Shown: piece after piece, positions 8,962 through 17,607 of the stretch | Layout: each line of letters starts with the position of its first letter | Position numbering within the stretch: the first letter of the stretch is position 1 | Source: Gemmatimonadota bacterium | GTDB lineage: Bacteria; Gemmatimonadota; Gemmatimonadetes; Longimicrobiales; Gaopeijiaceae | NCBI GenBank assembly: GCA_022823225.1 | Contig: JAJDXM010000027.1 | Span: 1 to 64,000 of the forward strand | Length of the DNA stretch: 64,000 nucleotides | Direction: 5' to 3' | Notes under the pieces: generated by a model | Seen by the model: only the letters and a program-made list of their open reading frames with translations | Databases searched by the model: none | Told to the model about the DNA's origin: nothing | Translations under genes and position numbers: made by a program

Positions 8962-9335
8962 GAGCCCGAAAAGATGCCCGATGAAGTCACGTCGCAAGGC
9001 TCGGCGGGCGTCACTTCCGGTTTGCGGCTACCGGAGCCGGTACCTGAGGCCGATGCCGACTTCGAACGCCGACAGATCGTCGCATGCACGTACTCGCCCA
9101 CGGGGTCGAGCCCGTCGAGGTCGACGACGCATGTCGTATCGGTCGAGTAATCGGGACCGTTCGTATCGCCGCCGCTCGGTTCGTGTGCCGACCCGGAACT
9201 GCTCACCAATCCGTTGCCTGTAGGAGTTGAGGAATAAGGGGCCACATTCCTCCTTGTGGTGAACTTCCATGCACGGTAGCAGTTGGCGGGCACCGTCGCG
9301 TCCTCAAAATTGATGACGACAAGGTATTCCGGCAT
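8958..9335 (-). CDS. Small ORF coupled to the P450; possible decayed barrel
   Basis: A 125-codon ORF starting MPEYLVVINFEDATVPANCY, where the dispersed EDA-box repeat (copy C) supplies the first codons. Its stop overlaps the P450 start by four bases, which suggests translation. Against a normal gene, the C-terminal third is Ser/Gly-rich noise, while the adjacent frame ends in LSAFEVGIGLRYRL and a stop at 9028, the typical last strand of an outer-membrane beta-barrel. It may therefore be a frameshifted barrel protein whose leftover frame now couples to the P450. No function assigned. Confidence 0.4.
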   Translation of the reverse strand: MPEYLVVINFEDATVPANCYRAWKFTTRRNVAPYSSTPTGNGLVSSSGSAHEPSGGDTNGPDYSTDTTCVVDLDGLDPVGEYVHATICRRSKSASASGTGSGSRKPEVTPAEPCDVTSSGIFSGS

Positions 9336-9375
9336 TCGCCGGGGAACGGGCCGGAGGCGCGGAGAGGGAATCCCG
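9296..9375 (-). repeat. Dispersed repeat copy C (EDA-box)
   Basis: Core at 9300-9316 on the minus strand (TCATCAATTTTGAGGAC). Here the ATGCCGGAATAC before the core stays in frame with the core, giving MPEYLVVINFEDA. It is the only copy of the four with an uninterrupted start. Confidence 0.55.
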
Positions 9376-9418
9376 GAACCGGCGAAGCGCGGGTCCTGCC
9401 TGCGCCTGTGAATCCACC

Positions 9419-9522
9419 GGCAATCTGTAATGTGTTCGTGACATTTCGAGCGCGTGAGGGCCGCGGTTCAGTGCGGATGCATCGCCGGCCGAATGCAGCG
9501 GGGACCTCTTCCACGGGCTGCC
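9419..9522 (+). repeat. 104-bp repeat with degenerate tandem palindrome
   Basis: Begins with GGCAATCTGTAATGTG (9419-9434) and, 21 bases on, GACATTTCGA (from 9440). This is the same arrangement as at 42468, 44099 and 51170. The match to 42468-42571 continues through ATGCA, CGAATGC, GCGGGG and the end TCCACGGGCTGCC at about three-quarters identity by eye. It ends 54 bases before thrS, so it could hold the thrS promoter or operator. Confidence 0.5.
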
Positions 9523-9576
9523 CCGCGCGCCCGTCGGGGTTGACGCCACCCCCCCACTTCTCGATAGTCCTGCGCC

Positions 9577-11565
9577 ATGTCAAGCACGAAGATGAACGAC
9601 ACCGCCCCCGCCGCCCGCCAGGTCACCCTGACGCTCCCCGACGGCTCGCACCGCACGGTCGCCGCAGGCACGCCATCCGGCGAAGTCGTCCGCGAGATCA
9701 GCGAGGGGCTCCTGCGCCGGGCCCTCGCCGTCGACATCGACGGGGAGTTGGTGGACCTTGTCACGCCGGTGCGAAGGGGTGGCGCGTTCCGGATCCTCTT
9801 CGCCCGCGACGCGCAGGCGCTGAACGTCCTGCGCCACTCCGCGGCCCACGTCCTGGCGACCGCGGTGCGCAGGCTGCGACCCGAGGCGAAGATCGGCTTC
9901 GGTCCCGCGATCGACGACGGCTTCTACTACGACTTCGAGGTGGACGAGCCCTTCACCCCGGCCGACCTGGAGGCCTTCGAAGAGGAGATGCGCCGAATTG
10001 CGGCCGAGTCGGTTCCGTTCGAGCGCGAGGAGATCAGCCTCCACGAGGCCCGCAACCGCATGGCCGACGACCCGCTCAAGATGGAGCGCGTGGCCGACTT
10101 CGACGAGGACGAAGTCATCTCGACCTACACCAACGGCGACTTCGTCGACCTCTGCCGCGGCCCGCACGTCCCGGACACCTCGCACATCCGCCACTTCCGG
10201 CTGCTCAGCACCGCCGGCGCCTACTGGCGGGGCGACAGCGACCGGCAGATGCTGCAGCGGATCTACGGCACCGCGTTTTTCAAGGCGAAGGACCTCAAGG
10301 CCCACCTCCACCGCCTGGCCGAAGCGAAGCGGCGCGATCACCGCGTCGTCGGCAAGCGTCTCGAACTGTTCCGGTTTCATCCATCCGCGCCCGGCGCCGC
10401 CTTCTGGACGCCCAGGGGCACGGTCCTCTACAACGAGCTGCTCGCCTTCGAACGCGCGCTCCAGAAGGACGACTTCCTCGAGGTCATGACCCCGTTGATG
10501 TACAACAAGTCGCTCTGGGAGACCTCGGGGCACTGGGGCAAGTACCGCGACGACATGTTCCTGATCCGCAACAGCGAGACCGGCACGCACGACTCGTCGC
10601 TCAAGCCTATGAACTGCCCGTCGCACTACCTGCTCTACCAGGCGAAGCGGCGCTCCTACCGCGAGCTGCCGATCCGGTACGCCACGTTCGACGTTCTACA
10701 CCGCAACGAGGTTACGGGCGCGTTATCCGGACTTACGCGCGTGCGACAGTTCCAGCAGGACGACTGCCACTGCTTCATCGCCGAGGACCAGATCGCCGGC
10801 GAAGTCGCGTTTCTCATGCGCTACATCCTGGACTTCTACGCGGCCTTCGGGCTCAGCGCGACAATCAACTTCGCCACCCGCCCCGAGGTCCGCATCGGCG
10901 ACGACGACCTCTGGGACCGCGCCGAGGGCGGGCTTCTCGCCGCGCTCGAGGACACCGGACGGCCCTACGAACTCAAGGAGGGCGACGGCGCCTTCTACGG
11001 CCCCAAGATCGACTTCGACATCACCGATTCGATCGGCCGCGCGTGGCAGTGCGGCACGATCCAGCTCGACTACAACGCGCCGGAGCGGTTCGGGCTGGAA
11101 TACGTCGGCCAGGACAACCGCATGCACCGTCCCGTGGTGATCCACCGCGCGGTGAGCGGGTCGCTGGAGCGCTTCATCGCGATCCTGATCGAGCACTACG
11201 CGGGCGACTTCCCGCTCTGGCTCGCGCCGGAACAGGTGCGGGTGATCGCGATCGGGGCACACGCGATCGAGGCCGCCACCGACGTTCGCGGCCGCATGGC
11301 CGAGGCTGGGCTGCGCGCCCACCTGAGCCCCCGCGCCGCCGAGATCGATTTCCGCGAGCAGATCAAGGACGCGTCCAACCTCAAGGTCCCGTACATGGCG
11401 ATCATCGGCAGCCGCGAGGCCGAGGCCGGGACGGTGTCGCTGCGGGCGCGCGGCGCGAAGAAGAAGCAGGTGACGCTGCCGCTGGATGAGGCGGTGGGGC
11501 GGCTCCGGCGCGAGTCGGAGGGGCGGGAGCTGTGGGGCGCGGGCGGAACCATGGAGCCTGCATAA
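9577..11565 (+). CDS. thrS: Threonine-tRNA ligase
   Basis: A 662-residue class II aminoacyl-tRNA synthetase charging tRNA-Thr. Domain order is canonical: TGS domain (~10-75), editing/second additional domain with the HSAAHVLA motif (His pair near residues 88-92), catalytic core with the zinc Cys in MNCPSHY (~347) and the class II motif 2 arginine (VLHRNEVTGALSGLTRVRQF), then a C-terminal anticodon-binding domain (from ~545). Full length, no truncation. The ATG at 9577 is the first usable start. It is the only informational housekeeping gene in the window and a good phylogenetic anchor. Confidence 0.97.
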   Translation: MSSTKMNDTAPAARQVTLTLPDGSHRTVAAGTPSGEVVREISEGLLRRALAVDIDGELVDLVTPVRRGGAFRILFARDAQALNVLRHSAAHVLATAVRRLRPEAKIGFGPAIDDGFYYDFEVDEPFTPADLEAFEEEMRRIAAESVPFEREEISLHEARNRMADDPLKMERVADFDEDEVISTYTNGDFVDLCRGPHVPDTSHIRHFRLLSTAGAYWRGDSDRQMLQRIYGTAFFKAKDLKAHLHRLAEAKRRDHRVVGKRLELFRFHPSAPGAAFWTPRGTVLYNELLAFERALQKDDFLEVMTPLMYNKSLWETSGHWGKYRDDMFLIRNSETGTHDSSLKPMNCPSHYLLYQAKRRSYRELPIRYATFDVLHRNEVTGALSGLTRVRQFQQDDCHCFIAEDQIAGEVAFLMRYILDFYAAFGLSATINFATRPEVRIGDDDLWDRAEGGLLAALEDTGRPYELKEGDGAFYGPKIDFDITDSIGRAWQCGTIQLDYNAPERFGLEYVGQDNRMHRPVVIHRAVSGSLERFIAILIEHYAGDFPLWLAPEQVRVIAIGAHAIEAATDVRGRMAEAGLRAHLSPRAAEIDFREQIKDASNLKVPYMAIIGSREAEAGTVSLRARGAKKKQVTLPLDEAVGRLRRESEGRELWGAGGTMEPA

Positions 11566-11582
11566 GTGTAGGAAGCGGGCGC

Positions 11583-12803
11583 ATGAAAACCATGAATCCG
11601 ACCACGATCGTCTCCCTGTCAGCGGCTACGCTCCTGGCCTGCTCCGATGGCGCGCCGGCCGTGGGCGAACCGGGCGGCCTGGTCGAACTGGGCGAGTCGG
11701 ATGTCGAAGTGCTGGGCACCTCCGACTCGCTCGCTGTCGTCCAGGACCTGGAGGTGTTGGAGGACGGCTCGGTCTGGGTCTTGAATTCGCAGCCACCTTT
11801 CTTTGTGGGGTTCGGCCGCCGCGGCGAATCGCTCGGCGCCCACGGCCGGTCCGGAGGAGGCCCTGACGAATTCCGGATGCCGGCGGGCTTCGTGACCGGT
11901 GGATGGGACGGCGGGGCGTGGGTGTTCGACTTCGTTCGCCACGCGATCGTTCGCGTCTCGGGGCCCGGCGTGGAGCTGGCCGCGATCTCCCTGCGGTCGC
12001 AGTCCCTTCCGGCGGGGAGCGCAAGAGGCGGCATGAACATGCTGGGCAGCTCGGTGCGGACCGCCAGGCTCGGCAGCGAGATCATCGTGCCGCGCTCGAC
12101 GGAGACCATGCAGTCCGGGCCGCTGCGGTTCCGCTTCTCGCTCCTGATGGCCGATCTCGTCGCGGTCGATCCGGAGTCGGGCGGCGCACGGGACCTCCTG
12201 GCTCTCGGCGAGGTGCTTGAAGATCCCTCCGGAGACTTCATCGCCAGCGAGGGCGCGTTCCCGCTGTGGTACCGGCTGTGGGCGGTCTGCGGCGACGACC
12301 AGGTGCGGGTCCACGACAGGGTGAGGAACCAGCTGCGGGGATTCGACGGCGCGGGCACCGAACTTGCGCCCATCGACCTCCCGCCCGTTCCCTTCACCGA
12401 GGTCACTCCCCGGCAGTTCGCCGCCGCGGTATTCCGGATGAGGCAGGCTCAGCTGACAAGAGATGTCATGGCCAGGATGACCGAAGAGGACAGCGTCCGG
12501 ATCCTGAACGAGATCGCCCGGACCGTCGGTGGAGGGCCGCGCGCACTGGCCAGCTACTTGCCACGCTACGTGGACTTCCGCTGCACCGGGGGCGGAACGA
12601 TGTGGATGCACCCGCTCGATCCCGATCTCGGCGGCCTGCGAGGCGGTCGTTCGTGGCTGCGCATCACACCCGGCGGCGACATCGACGAGGTTCGTCTGCC
12701 GGACCGGTTCGACGCCTTCCGCTTCACCGATTCCCGGATCTGGGGCATTCACAGCGACGAAGCCGGCTTCCCGTCGGTGGCGTCCATCGCGCTGCCGGGC
12801 TGA
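11583..12803 (+). CDS. Six-bladed beta-propeller lipoprotein
   Basis: A 406-residue exported protein with a lipoprotein leader (MKTMNPTTIVSLSAATLLAC). Blades follow the pattern of DUF5128-like six-bladed propellers, including VLEDGSVWVLNSQPPFFVGF and a diverged family motif (SGGGPDEF). Propellers of this class usually bind a ligand or partner in the envelope and have no catalytic motif. It lies just after thrS, 17 bases from its stop, and just before a TonB-like membrane protein. Confidence 0.8.
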   Translation: MKTMNPTTIVSLSAATLLACSDGAPAVGEPGGLVELGESDVEVLGTSDSLAVVQDLEVLEDGSVWVLNSQPPFFVGFGRRGESLGAHGRSGGGPDEFRMPAGFVTGGWDGGAWVFDFVRHAIVRVSGPGVELAAISLRSQSLPAGSARGGMNMLGSSVRTARLGSEIIVPRSTETMQSGPLRFRFSLLMADLVAVDPESGGARDLLALGEVLEDPSGDFIASEGAFPLWYRLWAVCGDDQVRVHDRVRNQLRGFDGAGTELAPIDLPPVPFTEVTPRQFAAAVFRMRQAQLTRDVMARMTEEDSVRILNEIARTVGGGPRALASYLPRYVDFRCTGGGTMWMHPLDPDLGGLRGGRSWLRITPGGDIDEVRLPDRFDAFRFTDSRIWGIHSDEAGFPSVASIALPG

Positions 12804-12806
12804 CCA

Positions 12807-13340
12807 TTGGACGCGTCCAACCGCCGCGAACAGCACCGCAAATCGGCGCGCCGGATCTTTCGATGGTCGCTCGCGCTCGCGGTCGGGCTCCATGTGATCG
12901 TGTTCCTGACCGTCCCGGGCCTGCGCACCTCCGTGGTGGCGGCATTTCGGGACCAGACGGGTGATCCGGATCTCCCGTCGGCGCTGCCCCTCGACCTCTT
13001 CTTCGGCCCGCCGGCGATCGAGAACGCATCGGGCGAACTCCTGCTGGAACCGCCGGAGCGGATCCTGCACACGGACCGGTTAGTCAGCCTTCCGGCCACC
13101 TGCCGCGCGATCATCAAGGGCTCCGGCACGGTCATGCGCGGCAGCGTCAGCCTCACGGTCGGCCCGGAACGGTTCACGGATGTCCACGGGATCGTCGAGT
13201 CCACCGGCTTCCCGTGCGGCGACGGCACGCTGGAGCGGGTGGCGGGCGATCTCTGGTACCGCTGGCTCCCGAACGACGAGTTCCCGGCGCCGGTCCAGTT
13301 GATCCAGCCGATGGTCTTTCAGGAGAAGACTGGGCTGTAG
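12807..13340 (+). CDS. Single-pass membrane protein, possibly TonB-like
   Basis: A 177-residue protein starting with TTG three bases after the preceding stop. A basic N-terminus and one transmembrane helix (WSLALAVGLHVIVFLTVPGL) are followed by a ~130-residue periplasmic domain with two Cys. The arrangement resembles energy transducers of the TonB family, but there is no proline-rich spacer, so the resemblance is topological only. It probably shares a transcript with the propeller upstream. Confidence 0.55.
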   Translation: MDASNRREQHRKSARRIFRWSLALAVGLHVIVFLTVPGLRTSVVAAFRDQTGDPDLPSALPLDLFFGPPAIENASGELLLEPPERILHTDRLVSLPATCRAIIKGSGTVMRGSVSLTVGPERFTDVHGIVESTGFPCGDGTLERVAGDLWYRWLPNDEFPAPVQLIQPMVFQEKTGL

Positions 13341-13367
13341 GGACGCCGCGCGGGGACGCCCACCCGG

Positions 13368-15131
13368 CTATGGGGACGCCCGTCGGCGCAGCGACAGCAG
13401 CAGTCCAACCGCCAGCACCGTGACCGCCCCGATCACGTTGAGCCACAGGTACGCCACTTCCGTGCGAAACTCGATGACGCCCACCGCCACCATCCCCAGG
13501 ACCAGCCCCACCAGCGCACCCCGCCCCCGCGCCCGCGGCACCATCGCCAGCAGGAAGACGCCCAGGATCGAGCCGTAGAAGAACGACCCGAAGCGGTTCA
13601 CCACCTCGATCAGCGAGCCCAGACTGACCGCGTACACAGCGACACCGCAGGCGAACACCCCCCAGAACGCGGTCGCGACCTTCGACACCCTGAGGTAGTG
13701 GGCGTCGCTGGCCTCCGGGCGGAACCAGCGGCGGTAGAAGTCGATGATGCTGGTGGTCGAGAGCGAGTTCAGCTCGGACGAGATGCTCGACATGGCCGCC
13801 GCGATGATCGCGGCGATGAAGATGCCCGCCAGGCCGATGGGCAGTTCGTTCAGGACGAAGCGGGGAATGATGTAGTTCACGTCGCGCGAGGGCTCGCCGG
13901 TGACCTCTTCGGCCATCGACAGGGCCTCGGCGCGGATCTGCTCGACGGCGGCGTCGCGGGCGAGGAAGGCGTCCAGGGCCGCGCGGCGAGCGGCGTCCTG
14001 GGCGGCGGTGGTGGCCACGACCGCTCCCCCGGCCGGCGTTGGCGCCGCCTGCGGCGCCGCAGCCTCTCCTGCGGGGGCCGAGGACCCGGGATCGGGTGCG
14101 GCCAGTCCGGCAGCGCGGCGAGCGGCGCCCTCCCTCTCCGACAACGCCTCCCCGTAGCGCTCCTGCAGACCTGCGTAGTCCGCGCCCCGCGCCTCCACCA
14201 CCGCGTTCTCGTGCGCGGGGTTGTACAGCAGCGGCGGCGGCTGGAACTGGTAGTAGACGAAGACCATCACCCCGACGAGGAGGACCAGCGCCTGGAGCGG
14301 GATCTTCCAGTAGGCGCTCATCAGGAGCGAGGTGCGCGCCGCGTTCACCGACTTCGCGGCCAGGTAGCGCTGCACCTGGGACTGATCCGTGCCGAAATAC
14401 GACAGCATCAGGAAGGTGCCGCCGATGAGCCCCGACCAGAAGGTGTAGGTCTCGTTGATGTCGAAGGAGAAGTCGAAGACCCTGAGGCGGCCCGTCGCGC
14501 CCGCGATGTGAAGCGCCTCGCCCGGCGACACCGGCATCTTCACCACCAGCACGACCACCACGGCGAGCAGCGCGACGACGATCAGGATCATCTGCTTGAC
14601 GTCGGCCCAGGTCACCGCCTGGATGCCGCCCAGCATCGTGTACGCAACTGTCGGGACCCCGATCAGCGCCACGGACCACATGAGCGGCCACCCGAACACC
14701 GCGGAGAAGACGACCGCCGGCGCGGCGATGATCACCCCGCACGACATCCCGCGCGACAGTAGGAACAGGAACGCCGTGAGCGTGCGCGTTTCCGGCCCGA
14801 AACGCCGCTCCAGGTATTCGTATGCCGTGTAGACCCCGTTGCCCCGCAGAAACGGCACCAGTGTGACACCGAGAATCACCATCGCGAGCGGCAGCCCGAA
14901 GTAGAACTGCACGAAGCGCAGCCCGTCGGTGGCCCCCTGCCCGGTCGTGCCGATCATGGTGACCGCCGACAGCTGGGTGGCCATCACCGACAGGCCGACC
15001 GCCCACCAGGGGAGCGAGCGGTTGGCTAGGAAGTAGCCCTCGATCTGCCGAGTGCCCCGGGAGCGGCGGATGCCGTCGATAAGGACGTAGGCAACGTAGG
15101 CGCCGACGATCAGCCAGTTGATGGGGTGCAT
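13368..15131 (-). CDS. Sodium:solute symporter (SSS family)
   Basis: A 587-residue transporter of the SSS/LeuT-fold family with about 13 transmembrane helices. Family signatures include the first helix (WWAVGLSVMATQLSAVTMIG) and the later AAAMSSISSELNSLSTTS segment that forms the Na2 site. Substrates in this family range from sugars to acids and cannot be read from sequence. Unusual is an Ala/Pro-rich loop of about 90 residues between two helices (around residues 330-420), absent from typical members. It follows a small membrane-peptide gene by ten bases. Confidence 0.9.
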   Translation of the reverse strand: MHPINWLIVGAYVAYVLIDGIRRSRGTRQIEGYFLANRSLPWWAVGLSVMATQLSAVTMIGTTGQGATDGLRFVQFYFGLPLAMVILGVTLVPFLRGNGVYTAYEYLERRFGPETRTLTAFLFLLSRGMSCGVIIAAPAVVFSAVFGWPLMWSVALIGVPTVAYTMLGGIQAVTWADVKQMILIVVALLAVVVVLVVKMPVSPGEALHIAGATGRLRVFDFSFDINETYTFWSGLIGGTFLMLSYFGTDQSQVQRYLAAKSVNAARTSLLMSAYWKIPLQALVLLVGVMVFVYYQFQPPPLLYNPAHENAVVEARGADYAGLQERYGEALSEREGAARRAAGLAAPDPGSSAPAGEAAAPQAAPTPAGGAVVATTAAQDAARRAALDAFLARDAAVEQIRAEALSMAEEVTGEPSRDVNYIIPRFVLNELPIGLAGIFIAAIIAAAMSSISSELNSLSTTSIIDFYRRWFRPEASDAHYLRVSKVATAFWGVFACGVAVYAVSLGSLIEVVNRFGSFFYGSILGVFLLAMVPRARGRGALVGLVLGMVAVGVIEFRTEVAYLWLNVIGAVTVLAVGLLLSLRRRASP

Positions 15132-15141
15132 GGGCGGGCCG

Positions 15142-15294
15142 TTATCCGTGGAAAGTGGATTGGAGGAGCCAGAGCAGGGCGAGCGCGACGACCTGGACCA
15201 GGAGCACCCTCAGCAGCGTGGTGCGGAAGCGGGCGTTCTGGTCCGGGGCGGAGGCCGGAACACCCTCGGATCCGCGGCCGCCGTCACCCTTCAT
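15142..15294 (-). CDS. 50-residue single-helix membrane peptide
   Basis: A short ORF of 50 codons. Its ATG overlaps the stop of the TipA-like gene (ATGA at 15291-15294) and its TAA lies ten bases before the symporter start, so the three form a coupled operon. The sequence is a charged N-terminus (MKGDGGRGSEGVPASAPDQN) then one helix (LLRVLLVQVVALALLWLL) and a short polar tail. By position it may be an accessory subunit or stabiliser of the symporter, as small membrane proteins are for other transporters (inference). Confidence 0.7.
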   Translation of the reverse strand: MKGDGGRGSEGVPASAPDQNARFRTTLLRVLLVQVVALALLWLLQSTFHG

Positions 15295-16181
15295 CGGCGG
15301 TTCCTCCACCGCGCCGCGTTGGCTTTGATCGCGTCGCGAACAAAGTCCGCCAGCCCCTCGGCCCGCTTCTCGAAGTACGCCGTGAAGCGCGGGTCATCCG
15401 TGTACATCTCGGCGAGCCCTCCGTGCATGCTGTGGCTGCACGGGTAGAACCACCGGTCGATGTGACACCGGTGCTCCTCGGCCAGGTCCATCGCGGCGCG
15501 GCCGGCCGCGTGGTCGCCCGCCGACATCAGCTCCGCGAGCCGGGCGAAGACACTCTCGCCCTCCTCCTTGATCCTGGCCCAGTCCTCCTTGCCGTAGCGC
15601 CGGGTGCGGCGCATCGATTCGCGGTACGCGTCGGTGTCGCCCCAGCGCTCGCGCACCTCGTCCTCGTACCGGGTGTGGTCAAACTCCTCGAGTCCCTCGA
15701 ACATCGTCGTCTTTTCCATCTCTCTCTCCTCTTCCAGTGCCGCCAGGGCCCGCTCGACCCCGCGGATGATTCTCTGTGTTCTCTCCTGCCGTGCCCGAAG
15801 CAGTTCCCGTTGGGCGACGAGCGCGCCCCGCCGGTCGTAGGCAGGTGCGTCGAGCATCTGCTCGATCGCGTCCAGACTGAAGCGAAGTTCGCGCAGCAGC
15901 CGGATCTGCCGGAGCCGTTCCAGATCGCCGTAATCGTAGAGGCGGTAGCCCTGCTCCGAGCGCCGCGACGGGACCAGCAGGCCGATCCGGTCGTAGTGGT
16001 GCAGGGTCCGGACGGTGACGCCTGCCAGTGTGGCGACCTCGCCGACGGTGTGGAGGCCGGGGGTGGGGGTGGTGGGCGTGGTGGTGGCCGCCGTGGAGGC
16101 GTGCCGTGGCGCAGGCGTTGCCGCGCCGGGGCCCTGCCGTCGCGCGGGGATGGTCGCCGTGTGGGGGGGTTGGCTGTTCAT
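15291..16181 (-). CDS. MerR-family regulator with TipAS domain
   Basis: A 296-residue TipAL-like activator. Residues ~43-110 form the MerR winged helix (VGEVATLAGVTVRTLHHYDR, GYRLYDYGDLERLRQI), followed by a long helix and a C-terminal TipAS antibiotic-recognition domain (~165-290) with the conserved HRCHIDRWFYPCSHSMH and a TDDPRF segment. TipAL binds thiopeptides and other hydrophobic ligands and activates efflux genes. Here it heads an operon with a membrane peptide and an SSS symporter, so the symporter may be its target. The Thr/Pro-rich first 40 residues may be a late-start artefact. Confidence 0.88.
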   Translation of the reverse strand: MNSQPPHTATIPARRQGPGAATPAPRHASTAATTTPTTPTPGLHTVGEVATLAGVTVRTLHHYDRIGLLVPSRRSEQGYRLYDYGDLERLRQIRLLRELRFSLDAIEQMLDAPAYDRRGALVAQRELLRARQERTQRIIRGVERALAALEEEREMEKTTMFEGLEEFDHTRYEDEVRERWGDTDAYRESMRRTRRYGKEDWARIKEEGESVFARLAELMSAGDHAAGRAAMDLAEEHRCHIDRWFYPCSHSMHGGLAEMYTDDPRFTAYFEKRAEGLADFVRDAIKANAARWRNRR

Positions 16182-16216
16182 AGCGGGGCAAGGTAAGGCC
16201 TCACGTTACGTCAGGG

Positions 16217-16545
16217 TCAAGGGGGACGGGGATCACGGCAAGGAATCGTCCAATTCCAAGCCGTCCACACCGTGATGGCCGAGACCGCTCGGTCGTGATC
16301 AAGGGCAGCGGTTGGCGGCTGCGTGCCCGGAGGAGCTTCAAGGCGATCCTGGTCGTATTCCAGCACGAGCCGCCATGTGTCGGCATAGCCGGTGACAATC
16401 TCGAGAACGGCCTCCCCGGTCCCGCGGACTAGCGACCGGCTCCGCGGCCCACTGGCGAAACTGCGTGCCCCGCAAGGACTTGACGCGATACCCCACGGAG
16501 ATGATGACATCGGAGATTGAAGTGCTCGATCTGGCGCGTGACCCC
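16217..16545 (-). pseudogene. RhuM/Fic-family pseudogene remnant
   Basis: Pieces of a virulence-protein RhuM family gene in at least two frames. QIEHFNL is followed, after a one-base shift, by DVIISVGYRVKSLRGTQFRQ, the family's strongest motif. After a further shift or deletion comes AVLEIVTGYADTWRLVLEYD, then QDRL and PPTAALD, matching the later linker of RhuM-Fic proteins. No complete ORF remains and the Fic domain is gone. It begins just after the SCO gene stop. RhuM genes often travel with restriction and toxin-antitoxin loci. Confidence 0.75.
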
Positions 16546-16551
16546 CCGCCC

Positions 16552-17607
16552 CTACCCCCCCACCCGCCGCGCCAGCTCCTCGATCAGATCCGCGTGCCCG
16601 CTCGCGGCGTAGGCGATCGTCCCTGCGCCGTCCAGCAGGTACACCAGCGCGGGATGCACGATGTCGCCCGTGTCCGGCACCCGCTGCCGCGCCACCTGGA
16701 GCGCGTCGAGCGCGGCGTTGACCTCTTCCACCGTGCCGGAGAGCAGGTACGACCCGCCGCGGGCCGCGCCGGCCTCACCAAGCCCACCATGCCCGCCGTC
16801 ACCGCCACCCTCCCCACCACCCCCCAGATGGAACTGCCGCGCCAGCGCCGGAAGCCGCGCCGGGCTATCCCGCCACGGATCCAGGGTAATCACCACCACG
16901 TCCATGTCGCGCCCCTCGGCCCGGAAGCGGTCCTGGACCTCGCGCGCGGCCATGACCGTCATGGGGCATACCGTCGTGCAGTGGCCGAATCCGAAGGTGA
17001 GGAGCGCCGGCCGCCCCGCAACACGGCCCCAGTCGAACGCTTCGCCGTGCTGATCGACCAGTCCCGTGACCTCAGGCAAGGGCCGGTCGAGACGCGGGTA
17101 CGACGCGGGCACCCGCGCGCTCACCGCCTCGAGCCACTCGGCGTCTCGCGGGGCGCCCACCACGCGCACGGCGGCCAGCACGACCCCCGCCAGCAGCACG
17201 CCGACCACGCCGGCAACCCCGAGCAGCCCGGCCGGCGAGGCGAACGCCCGCCCCACCCCCGTCCGCACCGCGTCGCCGGCGATCACCATCAGCACGGCCA
17301 GCATCCCGATCGGCTGGCCGACCAGCAGCAGCCACCCGGACGCATCGGGGAGCCCCGACGCTCCGGCGTTGAAGCACACCGCGCGGGCGCGCTCGAGCCA
17401 CGCCGGGGGGACCCCCTCGACGGGCCAAAGTGCCAGGGCCCACCAGGCGACCGTGATCGCGAGCAGCCCCAGCAGCCCGATCATGGCGCCCCGCACGGCG
17501 GCCTCCGAGGGGGCCCGGCCCCACAACGCCCCGTCGGCGCCCGCGCCACAGTCCGCCGGCGGCCGGCTCTCCGGCGTTCCGGTCTCCGCCATCATCTCCT
17601 CCCTCAT
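16552..17607 (-). CDS. SCO1/SenC-type copper chaperone with membrane domain
   Basis: A 351-residue protein. The N-terminal ~180 residues contain about four transmembrane helices. The C-terminal half is a SCO/SenC thioredoxin-fold domain with the copper-binding CxxxC (GFGHCTTVCPMTV) and the distal His (VHPALVYLLD). A Gly-rich insertion lies between them (around GGGGEGGGDGGHGG). SCO proteins deliver copper to the CuA site of heme-copper enzymes, consistent with the adjacent subunit II. The ATG at 17607 overlaps the subunit I stop by four bases. Last gene of the coupled cluster, whose order resembles norSY-senC loci. Confidence 0.85.
   Translation of the reverse strand: MREEMMAETGTPESRPPADCGAGADGALWGRAPSEAAVRGAMIGLLGLLAITVAWWALALWPVEGVPPAWLERARAVCFNAGASGLPDASGWLLLVGQPIGMLAVLMVIAGDAVRTGVGRAFASPAGLLGVAGVVGVLLAGVVLAAVRVVGAPRDAEWLEAVSARVPASYPRLDRPLPEVTGLVDQHGEAFDWGRVAGRPALLTFGFGHCTTVCPMTVMAAREVQDRFRAEGRDMDVVVITLDPWRDSPARLPALARQFHLGGGGEGGGDGGHGGLGEAGAARGGSYLLSGTVEEVNAALDALQVARQRVPDTGDIVHPALVYLLDGAGTIAYAASGHADLIEELARRVGG

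Noticed and set aside
3600-9400. Integron-like cassette array
   Set aside because: Small genes and repeats suggested cassettes, but I found no attC-type GTTRRRY cores at gene ends and no integrase.
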